DNA from: Pararhodobacter zhoushanensis
GTDB lineage: Bacteria > Pseudomonadota > Alphaproteobacteria > Rhodobacterales > Rhodobacteraceae
Assembly (NCBI RefSeq): GCF_025949695.1
Contig: NZ_JAPDFL010000001.1
Coordinates: forward strand, 3,599,501 to 3,663,500
DNA: 64,000 nt
Reading direction: 5' to 3'
The notes under the pieces are model-generated. The model was not told where the DNA came from, searched no databases, and saw only the letters and a list, made by a program, of their open reading frames with translations. Made by a program: the position numbers and the translations under genes. Each line of letters starts with the position of its first letter. The stretch's first letter is position 1. Below, piece after piece: positions 52,357-61,620 of the stretch.

Positions 52357-55284
52357 ATGGGCATCCGCACCACCAACCTCGATCAAAGCGCGCTCGTCGA
52401 TGAGCTTCTTGGCAATTACAACGGCTCGACCGTCCGGGTATCCCTCCTGTGGCTGCTGGCCGCGCTGACCGCGCTTCAGGGTCCGAGCTACGCGACCTTT
52501 GCCGAACTCGAGGGCGATCTCGATTGGCCAAACGGATCGCAGGGCTACGTCACCGGCGACGAGACGCCCGGGCATGACGGCCGCTATCGCAAGGACGGGG
52601 CCGCTGGCACGGGCACATGGACGCGCATCGGTGACCTGCCAAGCGGCGGCCCCAACCAGGACGTGTTCAATGACGTGGCCGCAAAGGTCGATTTGCTGAC
52701 GGTGACAGGTGATGTCGATCTGGACGCGCTCGCGGCAAAGCTTGGGCTGTTGACGGTGACCAGTACCATCGATCTGGACACCTTGGCGGCCGAGGTAGCC
52801 TCGCTCAATGCCGCTCTCGTCCTCAAGGGCGGGTGGGACGCATCGTCCGGGACATTCCCTGGCGACGGAACGGCTCAGGCCGGTTTCATCTATCTCGTAA
52901 CCGATGCGGGGACGGTCGACGGGCAGGCATTCGCGGTTTCCGATCGACTGGTCGCGATCGTCAACAATGCGTCGACCGGCACCTATGCCGGGAACTGGCT
53001 GCGCGAGGCCTATACCAATCAGGTCCAAAGCGTCGCTGGCCGCACGGGGGAGGTGACGCTGACGACCGACGATATCTCTGGCCTGGCGACGTTGCTGGCG
53101 ACGCGCCTGGCGGCGGCATCGAACCTGTCGGACCTGCCAAGCGCATCGACAGCGCGCAACAACCTCGGCCTCGGCAACGTCAACAACACGGCGGATGTAA
53201 ACAAGCCGGTGAGCTTCGCGCAACAGGCGGCACTCGATCTCAAAGCGACCGTTGCTCAGATGCTGTTGACCATCAAACAGATTGGCGGCGTCGAACTTTT
53301 GCCTCGGGGGTCGGGTTGCGCCTGTCGGGCGCGAACGGAAAGGTCATGACCGATCTTCTTTGGGACCGAGACAAGGCGACCTGGCGGTTTACGGGGCACG
53401 CGCTGGCGACGGACGTCGAAGCCCTGTCAGCGCGGGTTGGTGGTCCAGAATTTTTGCCACGGGGCGTATCCCTGCGGCTGCAAGATGCGATGGGGCGCGT
53501 CGCCAAGGATCTGGTTTATGACCGCGTCCGCAATGAAACGCGGTGGCAAGGTCATGCGCTGAGCGGCGAAGATACCGTATTCAAGCCAGGCGAAGTCGTT
53601 TCAGCACCAGCGACCAGCGTGCGGGCTCGGCGCTCAAAGCTGGACGTGAAGACCGATGCCTCCGGTATTGGCTGGGTGCGCCTGCCTTCCCTTGTCGCGT
53701 CGCAGATCATCGGCACCAATGACAGCGGCACAACCCTCGAGTTTCGCCGCTCCTGGGGCCTGGTCATTCGTGGGCGCCATTACGTTGGCACGTTCGCTCC
53801 CGGTGTGACGGGGTCACTGCTCAGTGCCGGTACCTTCACAACGACGCTTGATGCGGCGAGCGATTACGCGGTGGGTCAGTATTTCGAGCAATCCGCGGTG
53901 TCTGGCAACGAGGTCGGCGGCGTTGTTTACGCCCAAGGTGACCTGGCAGTCTCCGACGGATCGGCATGGATCAAGCAAGCAGCCCCAACCGTCGACCCGC
54001 TGCTGGCGGGTCAGTTCGTGACAATCACCGAGGCCGGGACCTTCAAGGGTATCGCGTTGAGCGTTGGCGATCGCCTGATCTATACCGGGCGCACGCGGAA
54101 CTCCGGCGTGACAGACGTCCGAAACTGGGCGCGTGCAGCCCGCCTGCGCGACATTTGCCTGATGGGCGAAACAGCAACACCTGCCGCTGCCCCTCCTGTC
54201 GATCCCCAGAACGGTGATCTTTGGTACGTGACCGCCAGTGACGGCGATTTCGTCGAAGGTGACGGTCTGCGTCGCGAAGGTGGCGGGTGGGTGCGTATCC
54301 CCGGCGAACCCGTAACCACCGTGCTCGACGATGGCCCCTTGTGCCTGCTGTGCGAGCGCGCCGATCAGATCGAAGTGCGCCGCGCCGACAAATCCACGAC
54401 GCAGGCGGCGGTCCATCTCAACGCCGTTGTAGAGCCGAAGGCCCCTGCTGTGCTGTCGCGCAACATCTGGTGGGTCGGGGACTCCATGCCCGGATACGCC
54501 GCTGCCGAGATCGTCAGCATCCTGTCAGACCGCACGGTGACAGTGCAAAGTATGAGCGGGGCGCAATCTTACGAGATCCTCGGCCATGTCGAGCGCACGA
54601 TCTCGCGATCTCGGAGACCCTTACCGGGATCGGGTTATGATCGCCTGGCACGGCCAGAACAACGGCGGCGATCTCGAACAGGTCAACGAGGTCAATGCCC
54701 GCCTGGCAGCAATCTCTGGCTCCACTCAACCGCGCGTGCTGTTGATGAGCAAGCTCGGGCAGTACGAGGCCACGTTCAGCGGTCGCATCGTGGTGGTCGA
54801 CCAGGAGCAGCAAGCTTACGCCAACGGTTCGGGGTCGAACACCGCTCGGATGCGGGATTTCATCCGGGACTATTACCCGCAGTTCCTCTTCGACACGCGG
54901 GCAGAGCTTTGTGCCACGGCGAGCCCCACCATTCCCGATCTTTGGCATCCCGGCAAGCGAGAGAAGGAGACCGCCGACACCTGGGGCATTGTCCCCTTCA
55001 GCTACTTTTTTGACTATTCCGCCGTCAGCTGGCGCCCCAACGATCTGACTTTCAGCGGGTATCGCTCTGCAGCCGGGCTGCCCAGTAACGGCACAGGAAG
55101 TGACCTCGATTACTACATCCGGTCGGTCGCCGACGGATCGAACCCTGTCGGCCAATTGCTGGTCAAAGAGGCCGGGGTTTGGGTCACGCACAGCATCGCA
55201 AACAAGATCCACATGGTGCCCGATGTCGGCAACATCGCGCTCGCCAAGCGCATCAAACTGAAACTCGAAACGAAGGGCTGGTGA
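52357..55284 (+). CDS. Tail fibre with SGNH-hydrolase domain, two apparent frameshifts
   Basis: Written in three frames: 52357-53349, a middle from about 53300 to 54600, and the end to 55284. A repeated module (GGVELLPRG...RFTGHAL; then GGPEFLPRGVSLRLQDAMG...RWQGHAL) is intact in its second copy and split by the first break, showing the frames belong together. One missing G in GGGGG near 53307 and one extra base near 54600 restore a protein of about 975 residues. The C-terminal third has WVGDSMPG (SGNH Ser), MIAWHGQNNGGD and IHMVPDVGNIALAKRI (catalytic His region), suggesting a deacylase acting on surface glycans. Confidence 0.75.
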
Positions 55285-55285
55285 T

Positions 55286-56113
55286 ATGGCTGGACTGCTT
55301 AAACTCTCAGGGCCGGTAGGCCTGACAGGACCTGCGGGCGGCGCTCAAAGTTCGGCGCTGCAATCAGCGGCGCTGGAGGCGATGATTGCCGGTGGCGCAC
55401 GGGGGTTGATCTATCCCACTTCTGGCGCGGCTGACCGGTACTACCAAAAGTCGGCCTATGACGCCTTCATCCAGGACGCGCTGTTCCCAGATGTGGAGTA
55501 CCAATTTCCGCTCGCCGCTGGTGCCCCGGCCGGGGCCGCATCTGCCACAAATCCAGCGCTTGATTTCACAGTCCCTGCGTCGCCGAACGGGGCGCGCTCG
55601 ACAATCGCAGAGCAGGTCGATGGCTATGATGGTGCCAACAACCCGGACTTGTGGATGGTGCTCTGCGTGACGCCAGGGGATCAAGACAGCCCCACGGTCA
55701 TGATGTCGGTGCTCGCGAGCAGCGGATTCGGAACGGCAATCTATCGCCCCAATGCGCTCGACAAGATCATTTTCGCCGTCGACAGCACCCACACGCTGGA
55801 CATTGTGAACGAAGAGGCGAGCCCTGAGCTGCCGCACGTGTATTCGGTGCGATACGAGGTGACGACCGGCTATGCCCGCACCTATCGGGACGGCGTGCAA
55901 ACCAACAACTGGAACCTCACGTCGATGCACCCAACGGCGCAGATGGTCACAGGCCCCATTGGCATTGGTGCTGTCGGCGCCATCGGCACGGCTGCGGTAT
56001 TTACCAATGACAATGGGCTTTTCCACTTGGGCTGTGTCGGCAACGGCATCCTCACGAACGCCCAGCACACCGCGATCATCGACTGGATAAAGGATCTCTA
56101 CGGCATCGCCTAA
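55286..56113 (+). CDS. Tail fibre-associated or receptor-binding protein
   Basis: 275 residues. The N-terminus (LKLSGPVGLTGPAGGAQ) is Gly/Pro-rich and could dock on the fibre; the rest is beta-rich with VYSVRYEVTTGYARTYRDGV and FTNDNGLFHLGCVGNGILT, resembling a concanavalin-like sandwich, and ends in a short helix (HTAIIDWIKDLYGIA). Position after the fibre supports a receptor or accessory role. No family is named with confidence. Confidence 0.65.
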   Translation: MAGLLKLSGPVGLTGPAGGAQSSALQSAALEAMIAGGARGLIYPTSGAADRYYQKSAYDAFIQDALFPDVEYQFPLAAGAPAGAASATNPALDFTVPASPNGARSTIAEQVDGYDGANNPDLWMVLCVTPGDQDSPTVMMSVLASSGFGTAIYRPNALDKIIFAVDSTHTLDIVNEEASPELPHVYSVRYEVTTGYARTYRDGVQTNNWNLTSMHPTAQMVTGPIGIGAVGAIGTAAVFTNDNGLFHLGCVGNGILTNAQHTAIIDWIKDLYGIA

Positions 56114-56223
56114 GGCGGCCGGAGGGTGTCTCACCACCCCCCGACACGGGGCCAAAGCTCTCACACCTGACCCCGTCGACCCGTTCTAGCTCAAGGCCGC
56201 GCCCCCTCGCGAGGAACGGCCAG

Positions 56224-57096
56224 TTGGAGCTGATTCTCTTGCCTAAGAAAACCCCAAATCCAGCCGCCTCTGCCGCCGACACCCAAACCGTCACCGCGAC
56301 CCGCCCCGCAGCCCCCTGGCTCGGCGGCAAGCGCAACCTCGCCAAACGCCTCTGCGCGCTCATCGATGCCGATGCCCGCGCCGGTCGGCACACGACCTAT
56401 GCCGAGCCCTTCGTCGGCATGGGCGGCATCTTCCTGCGCCGCACAGTGCGGCCGCGCGCCGAGTTCATCAACGATCGCCAGCGCGACGTGCACACCCTCT
56501 TCCGCATCCTCCAGGAGCACTACGTCGCCTTCCTCGACCTGCTGCGCTTCCAGATCACCACGCAGGCAAATTTCGAGCGCCTGGTGGTCGTCGATCCCGA
56601 CACCCTGACCGATCTGCAGCGCGCCGCGCGGTTCCTGTTCCTTCAGCGCACCGCTTTCGGCGGCAAGATCTCAGGGCGTAATTTCGGGATCTCGACGGAC
56701 CGCCCTGCCCGCTTCAACCTGACGACGCTCGAGCCAGATCTCGAAGCGCTGCACGAGCGTCTTTCCGGCGTCACCGTGACCTGCATGGACTATGCCGAGT
56801 TCATCGATCGCATCGACCGACCGGGCGTGCTCTTCTATCTCGACCCGCCCTACTACGGCTCTGAGGGCGACTACGGCCGGGCACTCTTCAGCCGTGAGCG
56901 GTTTGTCGAGCTGGCCGAGCAACTGGGACGGTTGAAGGGGCGCTTCATGCTGTCGCTGAACGACGTGCCAGAGGTGCGCGAGATCTTCGGGCGCTTCGAG
57001 ATGACAGAGGTGAAGACCAGCTACTCGATCGCGGCGAAGGGCGCAGTGCCGGAGCGTGGGGAGTTGCTGATCGTGAGCGCGCCTACTGCGCTGTAG
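56224..57096 (+). CDS. DNA adenine methylase (D12 class, Dam-like), phage right end
   Basis: 290 residues. APWLGGKRNLAKRL is the AdoMet-binding PWxGGK motif and LFYLDPPYYGSEGDYG contains the catalytic DPPY. FVGMGGIFLRR and RNFGISTD also fit the D12 family. It lies at the right end, where Mu carries the DNA-modifying mom gene, so it may protect phage DNA from restriction. Start is TTG 56224 (GAGGAA upstream) or TTG 56239 (MPKKTPNP). Target sequence unknown. Confidence 0.9.
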   Translation: MELILLPKKTPNPAASAADTQTVTATRPAAPWLGGKRNLAKRLCALIDADARAGRHTTYAEPFVGMGGIFLRRTVRPRAEFINDRQRDVHTLFRILQEHYVAFLDLLRFQITTQANFERLVVVDPDTLTDLQRAARFLFLQRTAFGGKISGRNFGISTDRPARFNLTTLEPDLEALHERLSGVTVTCMDYAEFIDRIDRPGVLFYLDPPYYGSEGDYGRALFSRERFVELAEQLGRLKGRFMLSLNDVPEVREIFGRFEMTEVKTSYSIAAKGAVPERGELLIVSAPTAL

Positions 57097-57151
57097 GCCT
57101 GCTTTGCCTCAACGCGTGGCGCCCATCTCGTTGTGAGCGTTTCAGCATCGG

Positions 57152-57174
57152 GCGCAAGCGGTCAGCGCTTGCGC
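57152..57174 (+). terminator. Perfect hairpin after the methylase gene
   Basis: GCGCAAGCG-gtcag-CGCTTGCGC, 55 bp after the stop, near the prophage right end. No T run, so either a weak terminator or a protein-binding dyad. The rest of 57097-57368 holds the tentative phage end and the kinase leader. Confidence 0.5.
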
Positions 57175-57368
57175 AAGGATGGAGGCGCGCTCGACTGAAG
57201 CTCATCGCGCTAGGAAAGCTGTGGTCCAAGGACAAACAGTTTCATATGTTGCACGGTAGCTGATAAAGTAGTCCAAACCGCCGTTGCGACCGATTGTAGC
57301 AACATGACAGATCGATCATGGAAATGCATCAACATGGTGTCATGTAAACATCCCGTAGGAAGTGAAAG

Positions 57369-59774
57369 TTGCGACGTATCTTTCGACTGACCAATCTCCC
57401 CACCGCAATATCTTTGGCGGTCGTCGGCATAATCTGGACCTTGGTTGAAGCCCAAAACAGGAGTGAGCATCAACTCGCAATTCGCCAAGAAGTTTTGGGC
57501 AGTGCAAGCGTCGTTCGTGCGCATATCGAAGGCACCGTTTCCTCAAATATTCAGCTGGTCCGCGGGCTTATTGCCACGCTGAAAACTGAACCGGATATGA
57601 ATTTTGCTCGCTTTTCCACGCTCGCAGCAGGGCTGATGGATCAGAATTCAATAATTCGCAACCTTGTCGCTGCTCCCGACATGGTGATCCGCTATGTCTA
57701 CCCCCTTGAAGGAAACGAAGCAGTTTTAGGTTTGAACTACCTTGAGAACGATCTTCAGCGCGACGACGCAGTGTTGGCGCGCGACACCGGTGCCTTAGTG
57801 CTTGCCGGACCAATTGACCTCGTTCAAGGTGGGGTTGGCTTTATCAGCCGCTTTCCCGTATTCGTCGACAATGGCACAAATGACGATCAGTTCTGGGGCT
57901 TGGTGTCTGTTGTGATCGATGCTGATCGTTTTTATGCCGTTTCGGGCTTGAATGACGATAGCCTGGAGATACAAGTAGCGTTGAGCGAACATGGCGCCGG
58001 GAGGGCTCAACGGCGCGTCTTCTTTGGAGACGCGGCGATCTTGGATCGGGATCCGGTGCAGATGCCGATCACCCTGCCATTTGGCAATTGGGATATTGCG
58101 GCGATTCCGCAAGGCGGATGGCAAAACACCCCTCAAAATCTCTGGACGCTTCGCATTTGGCTGTTTCTCGGTGCGGCACTAATCGTCATCCCCAACTTAG
58201 TCATGGGTCGGCTGCTCGATGAGCGAGCCAGCAATGTCAAACGTCTGCATTTCGCTTTGCAGCGGCGTGGAGAGGTGAACGGACGATATCAGAGTGTCGC
58301 TCGCGTCAGTAGAACATTTGTTTGGGAGCAAGATGCAGATCATCGGCTGACCTATCTTTCGGGCAGCTACCATCACATCACTGGCCGCCTACGCCAAGTC
58401 GTTCTGGGACAACGCCTAAGCGAACTGGCGCGCAATTGCGCAGACGATCGGTCAGACATTACTTGGGCCACACTCGAAGAGCACCTCAGCAAGCGGGAAA
58501 CTTTCAACGACATTTTGTGCTTAGCCGTAACAGATAACGGCAGCGAGATCTGGCTTCAGCTGTCAGGTAGCCCGGTGTTTGACGATCACGGCGCATTTCT
58601 TGGGTATCAGGGCGCAGGGATGGACGTAACAACCGTGCAGCGAGCCAGACAAGCAGCCGACGCTTCAAGCCGTGCAAAGTCCATCTTTCTCGCAAACATG
58701 AGCCACGAAATTCGAACGCCGCTAAACGGCGTACTGGGGATGGCTGAGGTGCTGGAAAGTATGAACAACGACCCAGAGCAACTTACGATGATCACCACGA
58801 TCCGTGAAAGCGGGCAGAGTTTGCACAACATCCTGAACGACATTCTTGACCTATCAAAGATCGACGCCAAAAAGCTAGAACTAGAGACGGTTCCCTTCCA
58901 ACCCGAAACAGCGATTCAGCGCATTCTTGATCTCCACCGGCTACGCGCTGAAGAAAAGGGCCTGAAGCTCAACCTTGCGAGCTTCACTCAACTGGGACCG
59001 GCGCGAATGGGAGATGCCCATCGCTTCGCACAGATCTTGCACAACTTGGTCGGCAATTCGGTCAAGTTTACCGAACATGGGGAAGTGTCAATCTCGATTA
59101 CGAACGTGTGCGGAGAGCCGATTACTGTGCGGATTTCGGATACCGGACCAGGTATGTCGCAAGATGAGCAGCAACGACTTTTCGACCCATTTGTTCAAGG
59201 CGACGGATCTATAGCGCGGCTCCATGGCGGAACCGGGCTCGGGATGTCCATCGTACACCAATTAGTCAATTTGATGCAGGGAGACATTGAGGTCCACTCA
59301 GTTCTACGCGAGGGGACATCGATCTCAATAACTCTTCCGCTCACGGAACAAAAATTGGTCCCAACTTTGCGCACCGAGAAATCCTTGTCGCATAACCTCA
59401 CCGGGCTTCGGCTTCTGGCCGCTGACGATAATGCCACCAATCGGCTGGTGCTCGAAACGATGTTACGCGGCACAGGTGTCGAGCTGACGCTGGTCGAAGA
59501 CGGGCAACAGGCGGTAGATGCTTGGGACAACGCTGAATTCGATATTCTGTTGCTCGACATTTCCATGCCGGTCGTTGGCGGCATCGAAGCCTTTCGTCAG
59601 ATTGCGCTTACGGCCAGTCAAACGGGTCGGCCTCTGCCGCCAGCTATCGCATTCACCGCAAACGTCATGTCGCACCAGATCACAGAATATTTGAACGAGG
59701 GCTTTGTGAGCTATGTCGTCAAACCGCTAAATCGCAAAATTCTGTTTGAAGCGCTCGCGGCTGCGAGACCGTGA
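57369..59774 (+). CDS. Hybrid sensor histidine kinase: CHASE-TM-PAS-HisKA-HATPase-REC
   Basis: 801 residues. TM1 at 8-26, an extracytoplasmic CHASE-type sensor to about 255 (VVRAHIEGTVSSNIQLVRGL, RFPVFVDNG), TM2 at about 258-280, then a PAS segment (about 310-425), HisKA with His446 in NMSHEIRTPLNG, HATPase with GDAHRFAQILHNLVGNSVKFT and GGTGLGMSI, and a receiver with Asp730 in LLLDISMPV. No DNA-binding output, so phosphate probably passes to a separate protein. TTG start with AGGAAGTG upstream. GC is visibly lower than in the phage. Confidence 0.93.
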   Translation: MRRIFRLTNLPTAISLAVVGIIWTLVEAQNRSEHQLAIRQEVLGSASVVRAHIEGTVSSNIQLVRGLIATLKTEPDMNFARFSTLAAGLMDQNSIIRNLVAAPDMVIRYVYPLEGNEAVLGLNYLENDLQRDDAVLARDTGALVLAGPIDLVQGGVGFISRFPVFVDNGTNDDQFWGLVSVVIDADRFYAVSGLNDDSLEIQVALSEHGAGRAQRRVFFGDAAILDRDPVQMPITLPFGNWDIAAIPQGGWQNTPQNLWTLRIWLFLGAALIVIPNLVMGRLLDERASNVKRLHFALQRRGEVNGRYQSVARVSRTFVWEQDADHRLTYLSGSYHHITGRLRQVVLGQRLSELARNCADDRSDITWATLEEHLSKRETFNDILCLAVTDNGSEIWLQLSGSPVFDDHGAFLGYQGAGMDVTTVQRARQAADASSRAKSIFLANMSHEIRTPLNGVLGMAEVLESMNNDPEQLTMITTIRESGQSLHNILNDILDLSKIDAKKLELETVPFQPETAIQRILDLHRLRAEEKGLKLNLASFTQLGPARMGDAHRFAQILHNLVGNSVKFTEHGEVSISITNVCGEPITVRISDTGPGMSQDEQQRLFDPFVQGDGSIARLHGGTGLGMSIVHQLVNLMQGDIEVHSVLREGTSISITLPLTEQKLVPTLRTEKSLSHNLTGLRLLAADDNATNRLVLETMLRGTGVELTLVEDGQQAVDAWDNAEFDILLLDISMPVVGGIEAFRQIALTASQTGRPLPPAIAFTANVMSHQITEYLNEGFVSYVVKPLNRKILFEALAAARP

Positions 59775-59841
59775 CAGAAAATGCCAACTCCTCACCGTCA
59801 TGGGTTCGCAACGTCTGAACAGGGACAATGTCATGATCCAA

Positions 59842-60039
59842 TTACATCCAGTTAGACCTGTCAGAATCTGCGCCCTGCACAAGGTAGCCGTTGCTTGCCA
59901 GCCATTCGCTCAGAATTCTCTCTGCCATAGAGCCAATCGTGAGACGGTTGTCCTTGGACGCTTCGCGAAGGGCTAACTTCACTGAAGGCGAGACTCTCGC
60001 ACCGACAACAGTGGAGCGGACCTCACGTTCTATTGCCAT
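59842..60039 (-). CDS. Small ribbon-helix-helix-like protein
   Basis: 65 residues from the ATG at 60037-60039, which has AGGAGA upstream. STVVGARVSPSVKLALREAS reads like the strand and first helix of a CopG/Arc fold, followed by TIGSMAERILSEWLASNGYL as the second helix. Such proteins are DNA-binding regulators, often of toxin or plasmid genes, but no partner is recognised here. The longer frame to 60231 lacks support. Confidence 0.6.
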   Translation of the reverse strand: MAIEREVRSTVVGARVSPSVKLALREASKDNRLTIGSMAERILSEWLASNGYLVQGADSDRSNWM

Positions 60040-60151
60040 AGGTATAGTGTTCTCCTGTCTGCGATGTTCAGGGCCTAACGTAGAAACATGTTCAGATGGC
60101 CGCAAGGATAAGGGAACAGAGACAAGGTGTCGCTCTACCAATTGGGGGATC

Positions 60152-60403
60152 CTAGCGAGGAACGTTGCATCCCGGCCTATCAAGGCATTCAGCGTCTTCC
60201 CGATCAAAGGTAACACCTCGCCCGAGATCATCTGTGCACCATATGAAACGTCCCGCTGTGAACTCCACTCTTAGCGTATCGCCGAGAATGTAGGACACGG
60301 CCCCTCCCCTGCACATATCAACTGCCTTCACGGGCTCTGCAACTATCAGCATTTCGCCAGGCTGTGCCTTGAAGATGTGATTGATGTGATCAGCGTTTGT
60401 CAT
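60152..60403 (-). CDS. Hypothetical protein
   Basis: 83 residues, mixed beta pattern (GEMLIVAEPVKAVDMCRGGA, YILGDTLRVEFTAGRFIWC), with three Cys. Only a weak GAGG precedes the ATG. It runs in the same direction as the small RHH-like gene 112 bp downstream. Not recognised; may be a real small gene. Confidence 0.4.
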   Translation of the reverse strand: MTNADHINHIFKAQPGEMLIVAEPVKAVDMCRGGAVSYILGDTLRVEFTAGRFIWCTDDLGRGVTFDREDAECLDRPGCNVPR

Positions 60404-60527
60404 CTGTAGCCTCGCTACTGGAACCGAGCCATGAAGGCGGTGCCCCCTGAAGTAGGCTTTGAAGGCGAGATGATCGCTGCCGGGCGCGGGGGCCGACTTC
60501 GACCTCGTCCACTTTCCCTTGAAAAGG

Positions 60528-60543
60528 TTAATAAACCGTTAAC
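60528..60543. promoter_or_regulatory. CtrA-type binding site
   Basis: TTAA-taaaccg-TTAAC, an exact match to the alphaproteobacterial CtrA consensus TTAA-N7-TTAA(C), 170 bp before the sulfotransferase start in a 310-bp gap with no gene. Binding is inferred. Confidence 0.6.
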
Positions 60544-60713
60544 GCCTCAGAGTTCGCCGCCATCGCCTGTGCTCAGCGACGCCAACTCTTGGAAGGAAGC
60601 GGAGACCCAGACATGATGGGCAAAAAGTGCCTTTCGGACAGCATGCGGGTCGGACTAAGATCGGCCAGGGGCGTCTTGTGCCCACCCATCGACGCTCCCA
60701 TCGGAGAGACCGC

Positions 60714-61495
60714 GTGATAAGTCCCGAAAACCGCCTCTTCTGCTCCAACAAGTACCCTGAGATCCAGTATTTGGTCATACCCAAGTGCGGCTGTACCTAT
60801 GTAAAAAACGTCTTGTGGCAGCTGGATCATGGAGCGCCGCATCCTGTTCCGAACAGGGTGCACGACAACGACGAGGACTTCGGCAGAGCAGGCGACAAGG
60901 GCTTTTCGCGCGAACAGATACGCAAGAACGAATACGCTTTCACGGTTCTGAGGAACCCGATCGAGCGCTTTCTTTCGCTGTACTTCGACAAGGTGGTCGG
61001 GACGGGCTGGCACAATTTTGTCAACCTGCGCGGGGTTTTGGTCGAGTACCATCGCCTGAACCCGGAGGCGAGAACGGCCGAGGCTCACCGCCGAAATTGC
61101 GAGATCCTTATCAACTGGATTGAGGTGAGCCTGATGGGCGATGCCGAAATCGTAGCTGACCCTCATTGGACCCTTCAGAGCGATCGGTTGCCGATCATGA
61201 AGTCTCTCGACCTTAAATTGCTGATGCTCGCCGATGTCGATAAAACGCTCAAGATGCTGATTGAGCCCGCCGTCCCGTCACTCGACCCCAAGATCTTTGC
61301 AGTAGAAAAAATGCGTCGCGAAGGCCGGTATCTAGAAAAGAGCTGATGACTGAAGAGCTGCGCGACACGATAGCCAGAGTGTACAAACGAGACATGTGGC
61401 TGACCCATCGAACCTGGAAGTACTGGACCAACGAAAAGCCGTCCAATTCCCAAGAGATTCCACGGACCAGCCAGATATTTGCTTACGACAAATAG
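60714..61495 (+). CDS. Sulfotransferase family 2-like protein, apparent frameshift near the end
   Basis: PAPS-dependent sulfotransferase. YLVIPKCGCTYVKNVLWQL is the 5'-phosphosulfate site and VLRNPIERFLSLYFDKVVG the 3'-phosphate site. GTG 60714 is preferred because GGAGAG lies just upstream. As written the frame ends at 61346, but the next bases in another frame read LMTEELRDTIARVYKRDMWL, the usual C-terminus of the family; one more A in the GAAAAG run near 61338 joins them and ends the protein at 61495. Probable target: a surface glycan. Confidence 0.8.
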
Positions 61496-61620
61496 CGTCA
61501 GCGCCGTCGCGCCACGGCTATTCGGAGATCGATGATGTTTCGCAGATTGCAATCTTGGCGAAATCGGCGCGCGCAAACGGATTCCGGATCCCCCTAAATC
61601 GGAATTTGTCGCCGGTCGAC

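Larger units (their letters stand above)
21424..57253. mobile_element. Mu-like transposable prophage (ends tentative)
   Basis: The contents prove a Mu-like phage: repressor, MuA, MuB, GemA, Mor, gp27-29, F, G, I/Z, T, gp36-type genes, then a siphophage-like tail. The proposed ends follow the Mu rule TG...CA with a 5-bp target duplication: CGGTA lies directly before TG at 21424 and directly after CA at 57252-57253. A chance match is possible given the search space. The ends must in any case lie between 21315 and 21480 and between 57097 and 57368. The resulting size of about 35.8 kb fits Mu-like siphophages. Confidence 0.75.

Noticed and set aside
53346..54640. Separate gene starting at ATG 53346
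   Set aside because: The ATGA overlap looks tempting, but the repeated LPRG module shows that the coding sequence runs across this point from the upstream frame.
61396..61620. N-terminal 75 codons of the methyltransferase frame
   Set aside because: They overlap the probable sulfotransferase C-terminus and show no methyltransferase features, so a later ATG is preferred.
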